This document shows positions 27,791 through 36,096 of a stretch of DNA of 64,000 bases, piece after piece. The position numbers were made by a program, and so were the translations under genes. How positions within the stretch are numbered: position 1 is the stretch's first letter; each line of letters starts with the position of its first letter. The notes under the pieces were generated by a model, which was given only the letters and a program-made list of their open reading frames with translations, did no database searches and had not been told where the DNA came from. This DNA is from Devosia rhizoryzae (GTDB taxonomy: Bacteria; Pseudomonadota; Alphaproteobacteria; Rhizobiales; Devosiaceae): the NCBI RefSeq assembly GCF_016698665.1, contig NZ_CP068046.1, positions 744,001 through 808,000 on the forward strand. The letters run 5' to 3'.

Positions 27791-27818
27791 GGCGTGGAGG
27801 CCCACCGGTCTCCACGCC
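27791..27818 (+). terminator. Hairpin after katG
   Basis: GGCGTGGAG ... CTCCACGCC, a perfect 9-bp stem 8 bases after the katG stop. The T run is weak (ACCTCTATAACTTT), so termination is probable but not certain. Confidence 0.6.
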
Positions 27819-27917
27819 ACCTCTATAACTTTAATAAAATTCGCTCCTTCGGTTTCAGCACGCACAAGCAGGTCTCACCGCACTCTCCTGGAAACGGATC
27901 GGCAGAAGCCGGGAGAC

Positions 27918-29048
27918 ATGAGAATGAGCGAAATCGACGAAGGCCACCGGGCGTTTGCTCAGTTCCGGGTTCTCAATGGCGAGGACAGTCACGGCGAGCG
28001 CGAGCAGCTGTTCCGCAACATGGCGCAGCTTTTCTCCTATGTTTCGGACCGCTGCGACGACGAGCAGGTTGCCCAATATGACGAAGTGCTGTGCCGGCTG
28101 GCCGAACTGGTCGAGGTCGAGGCACGGGTACATGTCGCCAAGCTCCTTGCGCCGCTGGACCGTGCGCCCGGCACAGTGGTGGTCAAACTTGCCAATGACG
28201 ACATCGAGGTTGCCCGGCCGCTGCTCGAATTTTCGAGCGTGCTCAGCGACGACGACCTGATCGACATCGTTTCGCGGCAATCGGAAGAGCATCGCGTTGC
28301 GATTGCCGGCCGCGCCGAGCTGCACGATCGAGTCGGCCAAGCGATTGTCGAACACGGCGAAACTGCTTCCGTGGTGCGCCTAGTGCGCAATGGGCGGGCT
28401 GAACTCGACCGCGCCACGCTCGAGAAGCTGGTCGAGCGCGCAACACGCGATGCCGAGATCGCGGCAGACCTTCGCGGGCGCCACGATATCGACTGGAAGT
28501 CGCTTCGAGGCGAAATCGACCAGGCGGCAGGCAAGATATTGCAGTCCCTGGGAGAGGTGGAGCGGCCGTTCGATCCGGTTGCGGCGGGCAAGGTCAACAC
28601 CGTTGTTTACAATCGCATCCGCAATCGTGCCGGCTTCAACGCTCAGGAATGGAAGGTTGCCTACAATCAGGTGCGTGGCCTGGCCGACCGAAAGCAGCTG
28701 GACGACCGGGCGCTGGCCAGGTTCGCCCGCTTCGGCTACGGGCACCACGCGGCCGCCGCTCTTTCGGTGATGCTGAGCGTTGCGCCGGAACTCGTGGTGA
28801 AATGGCTGGCAGGCCAGGATTACGTGGCGGTTACCGTCGCCCTGCGCGCTGCCGGGCTCACGCCGGAACTGTTTGAGGCCATCGTGGCGACCCTGCCGTG
28901 GCGGGACCTGCCCAGCGATGCCGACAAGCGGATGGTCACCTCCCGTTTCGAAGCTCTGGATGCGGAAGACGCCAAGAACATCTTCGAGCTATGGCGCGCG
29001 CACTCCTTCCGCAAGCGCGCTCCGTCCGAAGAGCGGCAGTCGGCTTGA
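27918..29048 (+). CDS. DUF2336 domain-containing protein
   Basis: A 376-residue cytoplasmic, helix-rich protein without signal or membrane segments. Repeated short helical units (for example LLEFSSVLSDDDLIDIVSRQ, VLSDDDL, EHRVAIAGRAELHDRVG) are typical of DUF2336, an alphaproteobacterial HEAT-like family of unknown function. The ATG at 27918 (MRMSEID) has GGGAG just upstream; ATG at 27924 is an alternative. It lies between katG and the phytochrome operon, with a 90-base gap to the latter. Confidence 0.85.
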   Translation: MRMSEIDEGHRAFAQFRVLNGEDSHGEREQLFRNMAQLFSYVSDRCDDEQVAQYDEVLCRLAELVEVEARVHVAKLLAPLDRAPGTVVVKLANDDIEVARPLLEFSSVLSDDDLIDIVSRQSEEHRVAIAGRAELHDRVGQAIVEHGETASVVRLVRNGRAELDRATLEKLVERATRDAEIAADLRGRHDIDWKSLRGEIDQAAGKILQSLGEVERPFDPVAAGKVNTVVYNRIRNRAGFNAQEWKVAYNQVRGLADRKQLDDRALARFARFGYGHHAAAALSVMLSVAPELVVKWLAGQDYVAVTVALRAAGLTPELFEAIVATLPWRDLPSDADKRMVTSRFEALDAEDAKNIFELWRAHSFRKRAPSEERQSA

Positions 29049-29138
29049 GCCTGGCTAAGGGCTGATACGAAAATCGTTATTAGGATAAATGACGGTTTCT
29101 GCTAAACCTCACAAATCACCTAAAGGAAATGTGCGGGA

Positions 29139-29696
29139 ATGCAGGAAAGCGGGAGCTCGGATCAATCTGGCCTCAGGGCCGCGCTCCGCCACCACACCGC
29201 CCCCACACACCAGGAGTTGGACGCTCTGGTTGGCGCGTTCAAGACGGCCGAGCAGTACAAGGTCTTCCTGCTGAGCAGCTTTCGCTTTCGTCTTGTGGCC
29301 GAGCCGGCCGCATCCGGCAGCAGCTTTTGGGCGCCGCTACCGCTAATCGGCGATCTGTGCAGCGATTTGGAGGACCTCGGACTGGCTGCCCCGCCTTCGG
29401 GTTCTGCGGCGTTGCAGTTCGCTACGGCATCTGAAAAGCTCGGCGCGCTCTACGTTCTCGAGGGTTCGGCGCTGGGCGCACGCCTGTTGCAGCGGCGAGC
29501 GGAAGCGATCGGGTTTAATGCCCGCTACGGTGCGCGGCACCTGGCGCACCAGACCGCCGATAACGGCCGCTGGAAGAGGTTTCTTGCGGTTCTCGATGAC
29601 CCGCGTTTTGACAATGACGCGGCGCTTGCCGCAGCGCAGCGCGTGTTTGAAGCAGCGCTCGCTATCTATGCGGAGGCGGCTCATGAGCACGCTTGA
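29139..29696 (+). CDS. bphO: Heme oxygenase (BphO-type)
   Basis: A 185-residue heme oxygenase, opening LRAALRHHTAPTHQELDALV with the likely proximal haem ligand His24. The family glycine helix appears as YVLEGSALGARLL (near 107-119). It cleaves haem to biliverdin, the chromophore of the phytochrome encoded immediately downstream. Its stop codon overlaps the phytochrome gene by 14 bases, so both are co-translated. No reductase is adjacent. Confidence 0.92.
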   Translation: MQESGSSDQSGLRAALRHHTAPTHQELDALVGAFKTAEQYKVFLLSSFRFRLVAEPAASGSSFWAPLPLIGDLCSDLEDLGLAAPPSGSAALQFATASEKLGALYVLEGSALGARLLQRRAEAIGFNARYGARHLAHQTADNGRWKRFLAVLDDPRFDNDAALAAAQRVFEAALAIYAEAAHEHA

Positions 29697-31812
29697 GGGG
29701 ATCAACCTCACAAATTGCGACCTGGAGCCGATCCATATTCCCGGCTCGATCCAGCCCTATGGCGTCATGCTGATCGCCAATCCGGGGTCCGGCGAGATCG
29801 TGGGTTATGCAGGCGCCGCAAAGGTGTCCGATGCCCTGCTGGGACAACAGCTGGATAACGTTATCGGCCTTTCGAGCACAGCAATCATGCCGCTGGTGCC
29901 GCGCAGCGGCGTTCACGTCCTCGGCGATGTGCCGTTCGGGGGCCAGGTGCATGATGCGGTTGCATATGTCAGCGGCGAGCACCTTGTTGTTGAGCTCAGC
30001 GAGAAAACAGACGAGACGGCGCTTGATGCCGGGTTCCTGGCACAGCTGGATTCGCTTGAAATGCGGCTTGAGAACTCGACGAGCCTGGGTGAATTGTCGG
30101 ACGAGGCGGCGCAGATCTTTCAGCGTCTGACCGGCTATAGCCGCGTCATGGTTTACCAATTTGTCGATGATGATGCGGGTGTGGTGCTCGGGGAAGCGAT
30201 TTCTGACCAATCACCCAGTTTCATGCATCATCACTTTCCCGCCTCCGACATTCCGCGGCAGGCGCGCGCGCTTTATGTGCGCAACAGGGTTCGGGTGATT
30301 GCCGACGTTTACTACGAGCCGGCACCGATCATCAGCGCCAGCAGTGACCTCAAGAGCATCGATCTCAGCGATTCGACGCTGCGGAGCGTCTCGCCGGTGC
30401 ATATCCAGTATCTCAAGAACATGGGCGTCGCGGCTTCCGCCTCGATGTCGATCGTCAAGGATGGAGTGCTCTGGGGGTTGATTGCCTGCCACCACCATGC
30501 GCCGCGACCACTGTCGCTCAACACAAGGCTGGCCTGCCAAACCATGGCCACCAGCCTTGCCCGTCTGGTCAAGGTGCGGGAAGAAAACGAGCTCTATCGC
30601 GAGCGCGTGCGCCTGCGGTCGCATGAAGATGCGGTGCTCACCCGGCTCGGCGCCGATGAAGGACTGGACGTCTTTTTTCAACATTCCGGCCTCGAACTGG
30701 CGCGGCTGTTGCAAGCCGATGGCTTTGCTGCGGTACAGGGTGGCGAACTCTTCACGTCGGGGCGTTGCCCGGATGGGATCGATGTTCGGGCCATCGCCGA
30801 CTTCGTTCGCGTCCAGGCGCTCCTTCGTCCCTTTGCCACCAACCAGCTTTCCTCTCAATTGCAGGGTGCTGAAGTCTACGCCGATACGGCTGCCGGACTT
30901 CTCGCCGTAACCATGTCGACCGAAGTGCCCACCATTTTGATGTGGTTCCGGGCCGAGAAGCTTCAAACGGTCAAGTGGGCGGGCAATCCGCACAAGGACG
31001 TCGACCATGCGCCGGGTGCCGTGCTGACACCGCGTGCCTCGTTCGAGGAATGGTCGGAGAGCGTCAGTGGCCGCTCCAGGGATTGGACCCATGCCGAAGT
31101 CGAGTCCGCGTCGCGCATCGTTAGGCTGATGCTGGAAGCGCGTAACAATTCCCGCATTCGCCAGCTCAATCGCGAGCTGACAACGACTTTGGCCGAGAAC
31201 GAAAACCTGCTGCAGCAGAAGGACTTCCTGATGCGCGAGGTCAATCATCGCGTGCAGAACAGCCTCGCTCTGGTCGGGGCCTTCCTCAAGATGCAAGGCC
31301 GGGCGGCGAGCCCCGAGACACGTGAGCAGCTCGACCAAGCGCAGAACCGGCTCCTCGCCGTGTCGCTGGCGCACCGGCGGCTTTATCAGGATGACAGTGT
31401 CGAGATCATCGACCTGTCGCGATACCTCGACGAACTGGTGGGTGAACTGGTCGCCACCATCGATGTCGGCTGGGAAGAAAAAGTGACGCTCGATCTCGCG
31501 CCGATGCTGATCAGCACCGATCGCGCTGTGACGGTGGGACTGATCGTCAACGAGCTTCTGACCAATCTCGCCAAATATGCTTATGACGGAGCCGTCGGTC
31601 CGGCGTTGATCCGGCTGGAGCAATATCGCGACAACCTGCGCCTTGTGGTGCAGGATCGCGGGCAGGGCATGAACGGCACCGTGACCGGCACGGGCTTCGG
31701 CGCGAAGATGCTCAACACGCTGGTGCAAGGGCTTGATGGCAGCCTGAGCTACGAGGACAATAATCCAGGCGTCCGCGCTATCGTGACGGCGCCTATTCGC
31801 CCGCGCGTCTAG
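29683..31812 (+). CDS. bphP: Bacteriophytochrome histidine kinase
   Basis: 709 residues: PAS (with chromophore-binding Cys12 in INLTNCDLEPIH, then IPGSIQPYGV), GAF (with the FPASDIPRQARALY motif near 185-198), PHY, and a C-terminal HisKA_2-type kinase (His522 in EVNHRVQNSLALV; NELLTNLAKYA; DRGQGM). No receiver domain is fused. The Cys in the PAS domain marks a biliverdin-binding bacteriophytochrome sensing red/far-red light. The ATG at 29683 has GGAGG upstream and lies within the heme oxygenase gene. Its response regulator is not adjacent; HisKA_2 kinases often feed stress regulators such as PhyR, but this is only inference here. Confidence 0.95.
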   Translation: MSTLEGINLTNCDLEPIHIPGSIQPYGVMLIANPGSGEIVGYAGAAKVSDALLGQQLDNVIGLSSTAIMPLVPRSGVHVLGDVPFGGQVHDAVAYVSGEHLVVELSEKTDETALDAGFLAQLDSLEMRLENSTSLGELSDEAAQIFQRLTGYSRVMVYQFVDDDAGVVLGEAISDQSPSFMHHHFPASDIPRQARALYVRNRVRVIADVYYEPAPIISASSDLKSIDLSDSTLRSVSPVHIQYLKNMGVAASASMSIVKDGVLWGLIACHHHAPRPLSLNTRLACQTMATSLARLVKVREENELYRERVRLRSHEDAVLTRLGADEGLDVFFQHSGLELARLLQADGFAAVQGGELFTSGRCPDGIDVRAIADFVRVQALLRPFATNQLSSQLQGAEVYADTAAGLLAVTMSTEVPTILMWFRAEKLQTVKWAGNPHKDVDHAPGAVLTPRASFEEWSESVSGRSRDWTHAEVESASRIVRLMLEARNNSRIRQLNRELTTTLAENENLLQQKDFLMREVNHRVQNSLALVGAFLKMQGRAASPETREQLDQAQNRLLAVSLAHRRLYQDDSVEIIDLSRYLDELVGELVATIDVGWEEKVTLDLAPMLISTDRAVTVGLIVNELLTNLAKYAYDGAVGPALIRLEQYRDNLRLVVQDRGQGMNGTVTGTGFGAKMLNTLVQGLDGSLSYEDNNPGVRAIVTAPIRPRV

Positions 31813-31848
31813 CGCAGAGGCAAAAACCGCTGGACCACCTCCGAAGCG

Positions 31849-31872
31849 GGATATAAAGACATCTTTATATCC
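31849..31872. promoter_or_regulatory. Perfect palindromic operator upstream of the ArsR-methyltransferase/metF operon
   Basis: GGATATAAAGA-CA-TCTTTATATCC: 11-bp perfect arms with a 2-base spacer, ending 10 bases before the start codon. It resembles ArsR-family operators with ATATnnAG/CTnnATAT symmetry, including those described for SahR-type methionine regulators. Autoregulation by the adjacent ArsR-domain protein is the simplest reading. Confidence 0.75.
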
Positions 31873-31882
31873 GAGGGTGGTG

Positions 31883-32842
31883 ATGAACGGTTTAGGCAGT
31901 TTGGTTGGGGTGTTGAAGGCGGCGGGTGAAAGCACCCGGCTGCGTCTTCTTGCCCTGCTTGCCGATGGCGATCACTCGGTGAAAGACCTCACCGAAATTC
32001 TCGACCAAAGCCAGCCTCGCGTCTCTCGCCACCTCAAGCTCCTGGCCGATGCGGGTCTCGTCGAGCGCCACGCGGAAGGCGCCTGGGCCTATTATCGGCT
32101 GGCGCCGAGCGGGCAGGGGGCAGAGCTGGCGCGCTGGCTCACGGCGCGGGTCGATCCAGCCGATGCCGAACGCCGCCGTGACCGGGCGCGGCAGGTGGAG
32201 GCGCGCGAGGCGCAACAAGCCATTGCAGCCGATTACTTCGCCAAGGTCGCGGAGAGCTGGGATCTGCTCAAGACCCTGCACGTGCCTGAAGCGGCGGTCG
32301 AGGCAGCGGTGCTTGCGGAACTTGGCGGGCGCAGCGTTGACCTGCTGATCGATCTTGGCACCGGAACCGGACGCATGCTCGAAGTCCTGGCGCCCGCTTA
32401 CAAGCACGGCATCGGCATCGATTCGAGCCGCGAAATGCTGGCGGTCGCCCGGTCCCGCCTGGCTGGATCGGGCCTAGCCCATGCGCAGGTGCGGCTCGGC
32501 GATATCGGCGCGCTAGACCCCGCGACCGGACCGGCGGATGTCATCGTCATTCACCAGGTCCTGCACTATTTCGACGATCCCGGCCGCATGCTGGCGCAGG
32601 CGCGCCGGCTGCTAAAGCCCGGTGGCGAGATCCTGATCGTCGATTTTGCGCCGCATGACCTCGAATTCCTGCGGAGCGAACACGCGCATCGCCGTCTTGG
32701 CCTCTCGCGCGAGCAGATGAGCGGCTGGGCATCCCTTGCGGGCCTTGATGTGTTGGCCATGCGCGAATTCCCCAGCGACACAAATGACCGTGGTTTGACC
32801 GTGTGCCTCTGGCACCTGGGCGACCGCAACAGGACGGAATGA
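31883..32842 (+). CDS. ArsR-family regulator fused to a SAM-dependent methyltransferase domain
   Basis: 319 residues. Residues about 1-75 form an ArsR winged helix (TRLRLLALLADG, DQSQPRVSRHLKLLADAGLV). Residues about 115-315 form a class I methyltransferase with motif I LIDLGTGTGRMLEVLAP (near 154-170), VIVIHQVLHYFDDP (near 218) and LLKPGGEILIVDF. Such fusions sit beside methionine genes in alphaproteobacteria and are thought to respond to S-adenosyl-homocysteine or -methionine. The ATG at 31883 is chosen: GAGG lies 6 bases before it, and two GTG codons lie immediately upstream. It overlaps metF by 4 bases (ATGA). Confidence 0.9.
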   Translation: MNGLGSLVGVLKAAGESTRLRLLALLADGDHSVKDLTEILDQSQPRVSRHLKLLADAGLVERHAEGAWAYYRLAPSGQGAELARWLTARVDPADAERRRDRARQVEAREAQQAIAADYFAKVAESWDLLKTLHVPEAAVEAAVLAELGGRSVDLLIDLGTGTGRMLEVLAPAYKHGIGIDSSREMLAVARSRLAGSGLAHAQVRLGDIGALDPATGPADVIVIHQVLHYFDDPGRMLAQARRLLKPGGEILIVDFAPHDLEFLRSEHAHRRLGLSREQMSGWASLAGLDVLAMREFPSDTNDRGLTVCLWHLGDRNRTE

Positions 32843-33738
32843 CCATGCTTGACGACAACTTCCGCGCCAGCCGCCAAACCGCTGACCAGCGCCCGGAACT
32901 GCAGCTCTCGTTCGAGTTCTTTCCGCCCAAGACCGATGCGATGGAAGAGCGCTTCTGGGACAGTATCGGCAAGCTGGCGCCTCTTGGTCCCCGATTTGTG
33001 TCGGTGACCTATGGGGCGGGCGGCTCGACGCGCGAGCGCACCTTGCGCATGGTCAAGGGCATCACGGCCGACAGCGGCGTGCCGGCGGCGGCGCATCTCA
33101 CCTGTGTCGGCGCAAGCCGCAACGAGGTGGATGAGGTTGTGCGGGGATACCGTGAGGCGGGCGTCAACCGCATTGTCGCCTTGCGCGGCGATCCGCCGGA
33201 AGGGGTCGGCCACCCGTTCACACCGCATCCTGATGGCTACAAGAACGCGGCGGACCTCGTAGCCGGCATTCGCAAGATTGGCGACTTCGACATTTCCGTC
33301 GCGGCCTATCCCGAAAAGCATCCGCAGAGCCCCGATTGGGACAGCGACATCGACAATCTCAAGCGAAAGCTTGATGCCGGCGCCGATCGCGCCATCACGC
33401 AGATGTTCTTCAGCAACGGAGACTATCTGCGCTACCTCGAGCGGGCCCGGAAAGCCGGCATTACGGCGCCGATCGTGCCTGGGATACAGCCGATCCATTC
33501 GTTCAAGCAGATCTCGGGCTTTGCTGCGCGCTGCGGTGCGTCCATTCCGGAATGGCTGGCCGAGCGCTTTGAAGGGCTAGACGACGACCCGGAAACGCGC
33601 GCTTTGGTTGCCGCTGCAGTGGCGGCAGAGCAGGTGACCGAGCTCCTCGATGAAGGTGTAACGGAGTTCCACTTTTATACGCTCAACCGCTCGAACCTTG
33701 TTCTTGCTTTGGCGCGTTTGCTGGGGCGGAGGCCGTAG
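32839..33738 (+). CDS. metF: Methylenetetrahydrofolate reductase
   Basis: The 299-residue protein is a MetF TIM-barrel flavoenzyme with SFEFFPPKTDAMEE near 25, FVSVTYGAGGS near 50, LTCVGASRNE near 83, ALRGDPP near 110, QMFFSNGDYLRYLE near 195 and the C-terminal FHFYTLNRSNLVL. It reduces methylene-THF to methyl-THF for methionine synthesis. Its ATG (32839) overlaps the stop of the regulator gene, so both are one operon under the palindrome at 31849. Length is normal. Confidence 0.97.
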   Translation: MTMLDDNFRASRQTADQRPELQLSFEFFPPKTDAMEERFWDSIGKLAPLGPRFVSVTYGAGGSTRERTLRMVKGITADSGVPAAAHLTCVGASRNEVDEVVRGYREAGVNRIVALRGDPPEGVGHPFTPHPDGYKNAADLVAGIRKIGDFDISVAAYPEKHPQSPDWDSDIDNLKRKLDAGADRAITQMFFSNGDYLRYLERARKAGITAPIVPGIQPIHSFKQISGFAARCGASIPEWLAERFEGLDDDPETRALVAAAVAAEQVTELLDEGVTEFHFYTLNRSNLVLALARLLGRRP

Positions 33739-33864
33739 ACACGTTTTCGTTCATCCCCTGTTCAGGCCAGCGGCTCGAATGTGATAGGGTGTTCTTTCAT
33801 ATTCTGGCCACGAAGAGGCGCGATGTCCGCGCGCCGAACGGGGCATAACCGGAACAGTGGATCC

Positions 33865-34728
33865 ATGCAGATTGATCGCCGCATAACCAATGGACTGGCC
33901 TGGGCCGGCGCCGTGCTGGTCGTGGCCATCCCCGCCGCAGATTTTGCCATGCGCCAGCTGGGGCCAAGTGTCGAGGCGCCGCAGGTTGCCGTGGTTCAGG
34001 CCGAGCCGGTCGAGCAGGCTGTTGCCTTGCCGACGCCGGCGGTTCAGCGCCCCGCTGCCATTCAGGCGCCGCAGAACGAACTCGCCGAGGTCGAGGTGGC
34101 TAATGCGCCCGCTGCCGATCCCGTCATCACATCCGCTTCTCGCCCCACCAATGGGACTGCGGTAGACAAATTCATCGAGAACGGACGTGAATTGCCTAGC
34201 TACATTAGTGGCGCGGGCAACGCTGCTGCCGCCGCGCCGACGCGTCCCAGCACGCCGGCTGCTCCGGCCGCTCCGAAGCCCACCCCCGCACCTGCCGTGG
34301 CTGCGGTTCCTGCTGTCCCCGCGGCACCAACGCCGGCTGTCACGACGCCCAAGCCGGTGACAGCCGCTCCGGCGACCGCCGTTGCCGCAGTGCCGCCCAA
34401 GCCGGTTGCCTTCCCCACCCCCGTATCGCAACGCCCGCCCTCCGTGGCGCAGAGCACGGTTCGCCCGTTGATCGTTCCGCAACAGCAGCCCCCGCTTATC
34501 GTCGACGAGGCGCCGCCGGTGTTGACTGCCGATGACCTCGACGACTGGGAATCCGGTCCGTTGTCGGAGTTCCTCGCCAGCCGCGGCAACCGGTCGCAAG
34601 CGGCGCCTGCCGTTGAGCCGGAATATGACAGCAACGGTTTCTTCCTCGATGAAGCGCCTGGCCGCACTATCGTGCAGCCATTGCCGCGCGCTTATGGCGA
34701 AGGGTTCTACTACCCGTTCGCCGACTAG
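33865..34728 (+). CDS. Single-pass membrane protein with Pro/Ala-rich periplasmic region
   Basis: 287 residues. One membrane anchor lies near 12-28 (GLAWAGAVLVVAIPAADFAM), followed by a low-complexity Ala-Pro-rich stretch (about 115-200) and a conserved-looking acidic/aromatic end (LTADDLDDWESG; GEGFYYPFAD). It looks like a cell-envelope linker protein; I recognise no catalytic domain. The ATG at 33865 puts the anchor near the N-terminus; an upstream ATG at 33781 is possible. Homopolymer-like codons explain the many overlapping open frames here. Confidence 0.65.
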   Translation: MQIDRRITNGLAWAGAVLVVAIPAADFAMRQLGPSVEAPQVAVVQAEPVEQAVALPTPAVQRPAAIQAPQNELAEVEVANAPAADPVITSASRPTNGTAVDKFIENGRELPSYISGAGNAAAAAPTRPSTPAAPAAPKPTPAPAVAAVPAVPAAPTPAVTTPKPVTAAPATAVAAVPPKPVAFPTPVSQRPPSVAQSTVRPLIVPQQQPPLIVDEAPPVLTADDLDDWESGPLSEFLASRGNRSQAAPAVEPEYDSNGFFLDEAPGRTIVQPLPRAYGEGFYYPFAD

Positions 34729-34837
34729 CGCCAAGCTGGATGCCGGCTGCGCCATAGACCGCCACATTCTGAGCCGATAGTGTCGCCGCGCTTTGCGTCG
34801 CCGGGGGCGGCGCATCTTGCTTGAGACGAGGACGAAG

Positions 34838-35599
34838 ATGCTGTGCTGCGTGCGAAAAGCCGAAGAGAACCGCGATCGGTGGCAGAAGTTCACCCGGTTT
34901 TTGGGCTCGTTCAGCGCTCGCACCGGCCTGTCGGGCCGGGTCGCGAATATTCTTGATCCGGATACCTGGCTGCCTGGTGGCCGGGAGGCGGCGTTCACCC
35001 TGGCGCTGATCGCGCTCTCTGCCAAGATGGCAGTCGCCGATGGAGCGGTTACGGCTTCGGAAGTCCGTGCCTTCAACGCTACGGTTGAGGTCGCCAAGGG
35101 CAACGAGCCGCAGGTAGAGCGCCTGTTCAACCTCGCCAAGCAGGATGTTGCAGGCTACGACGCCTATGCCCGCAAGGTCGCCCGGTTTTTTGCCTCAACG
35201 CCGGATACGCTCGAGCATGTGCTGGACGGGCTCTTCTTTATCGCTACGGCCGACGGGTTGGTGCACGAGGCAGAGCTTGATTACCTGCGCGATGTGAGCC
35301 GTATCTTTGGTTTCGACGAGGCGCGGTTCGAGCAGGTCGCGTCCCAGCATGTGATGCTGGAGCAGGGGGTCGACCCCTATACCGTGCTCGGCCTCAACCA
35401 CGATGCGCCGCCGGAGGAAGTCCGGCGGGTCTACCGCCGTCTGGTGGCGGAGCATCATCCCGACCGGCTGATCGCCAAGGGCGTGCCAGAAGACCTGATC
35501 GACGTTGCGACGGCTCGGATGGCCGCAATCAACCTGGCCTATCAGGCTTTGACCAAGCCTAAGGCACAGCCGCTGTTGACGAGCCCGGTAAACGCTTGA
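34838..35599 (+). CDS. TerB-DnaJ domain co-chaperone (DjlA-like)
   Basis: 253 residues. An N-terminal TerB-like helical domain (about 45-165, with LIALSAKMAVADGAVTASEV and LFFIATADGLVHEAELDYL, acidic paired helices) precedes a C-terminal J domain (about 178-245, DPYTVLGLNHDAPPEEVRRV and the HPD motif at 207-209). This is the DjlA architecture, but I see no N-terminal membrane helix, so it is probably soluble. It should stimulate DnaK. The ATG at 34838 has GAGG upstream. It lies just upstream of rnpB. Confidence 0.88.
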   Translation: MLCCVRKAEENRDRWQKFTRFLGSFSARTGLSGRVANILDPDTWLPGGREAAFTLALIALSAKMAVADGAVTASEVRAFNATVEVAKGNEPQVERLFNLAKQDVAGYDAYARKVARFFASTPDTLEHVLDGLFFIATADGLVHEAELDYLRDVSRIFGFDEARFEQVASQHVMLEQGVDPYTVLGLNHDAPPEEVRRVYRRLVAEHHPDRLIAKGVPEDLIDVATARMAAINLAYQALTKPKAQPLLTSPVNA

Positions 35600-35630
35600 C
35601 GGCGCGAGGCTCGTCCCGCACATATCCGCG

Positions 35631-36014
35631 CGCCAGTTGACCGGGTGGCCGCTGGCGGATGGGTAACTGTCCGCTGGAGGAAAGTCCGGGCTCCATCGAA
35701 ACACGGTGGCGGCTAACAGCCGCCGGGGGCGACCCTAGGGAAAGTGCCACAGAAAGCAAACCGCCTGCCTCAGGGCCGGTAAGGATGAAAGGGTGCGGTA
35801 AGAGCGCACCGGGCTTCTGGCAACAGCGGCCGCACGGTAAACCCCACCGGGAGCAAGACCAAATAGGGATGACGCGGGTTTCGGCCCAGCCTGTTTCGAG
35901 GCCAGATCATCCGGGTTGGTTGCACGAGCGCCCTGGCAACAGGCGCCTCAGATGAATGGTCACCACGTCGCGGCAACGCGGCCCTACAGAACCCGGCTTA
36001 TAGGTCAACTGGCG
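35631..36014 (+). ncRNA. rnpB: RNase P RNA
   Basis: A bacterial type A RNase P RNA of about 384 bases. Its ends pair perfectly (P1 helix CGCCAGTTGAC at 35631-35641 with GTCAACTGGCG at 36004-36014). The universal core GGAGGAAAGTCCGGGCTCC is at 35676-35694 and the matching 3' core ACAGAACCCGGCTTATAGG at about 35986-36004. Open frames here are shadows. It is the catalytic RNA that matures tRNA 5' ends. The exact 5' end is set from the P1 helix. Confidence 0.95.
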
Positions 36015-36027
36015 TTGACCCTCCGGT

Positions 36028-36055
36028 CCATCGTCGCTACACGATGGCTCTTCTT
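36028..36055 (+). terminator. Probable terminator of rnpB
   Basis: CCATCGT, loop CGCTAC, ACGATGG, then CTCTTCTT. It follows the P1 helix by 13 bases, a normal rnpB arrangement. Confidence 0.7.
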
Positions 36056-36096
36056 CCGCCGACCTGGCGGGCACACGCTTGTCTGGAGTTGGCGCG

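Noticed and set aside
30211..31935. Long minus-strand frame antisense to the phytochrome
   Set aside because: Shadow of the phytochrome gene; no recognisable domain.
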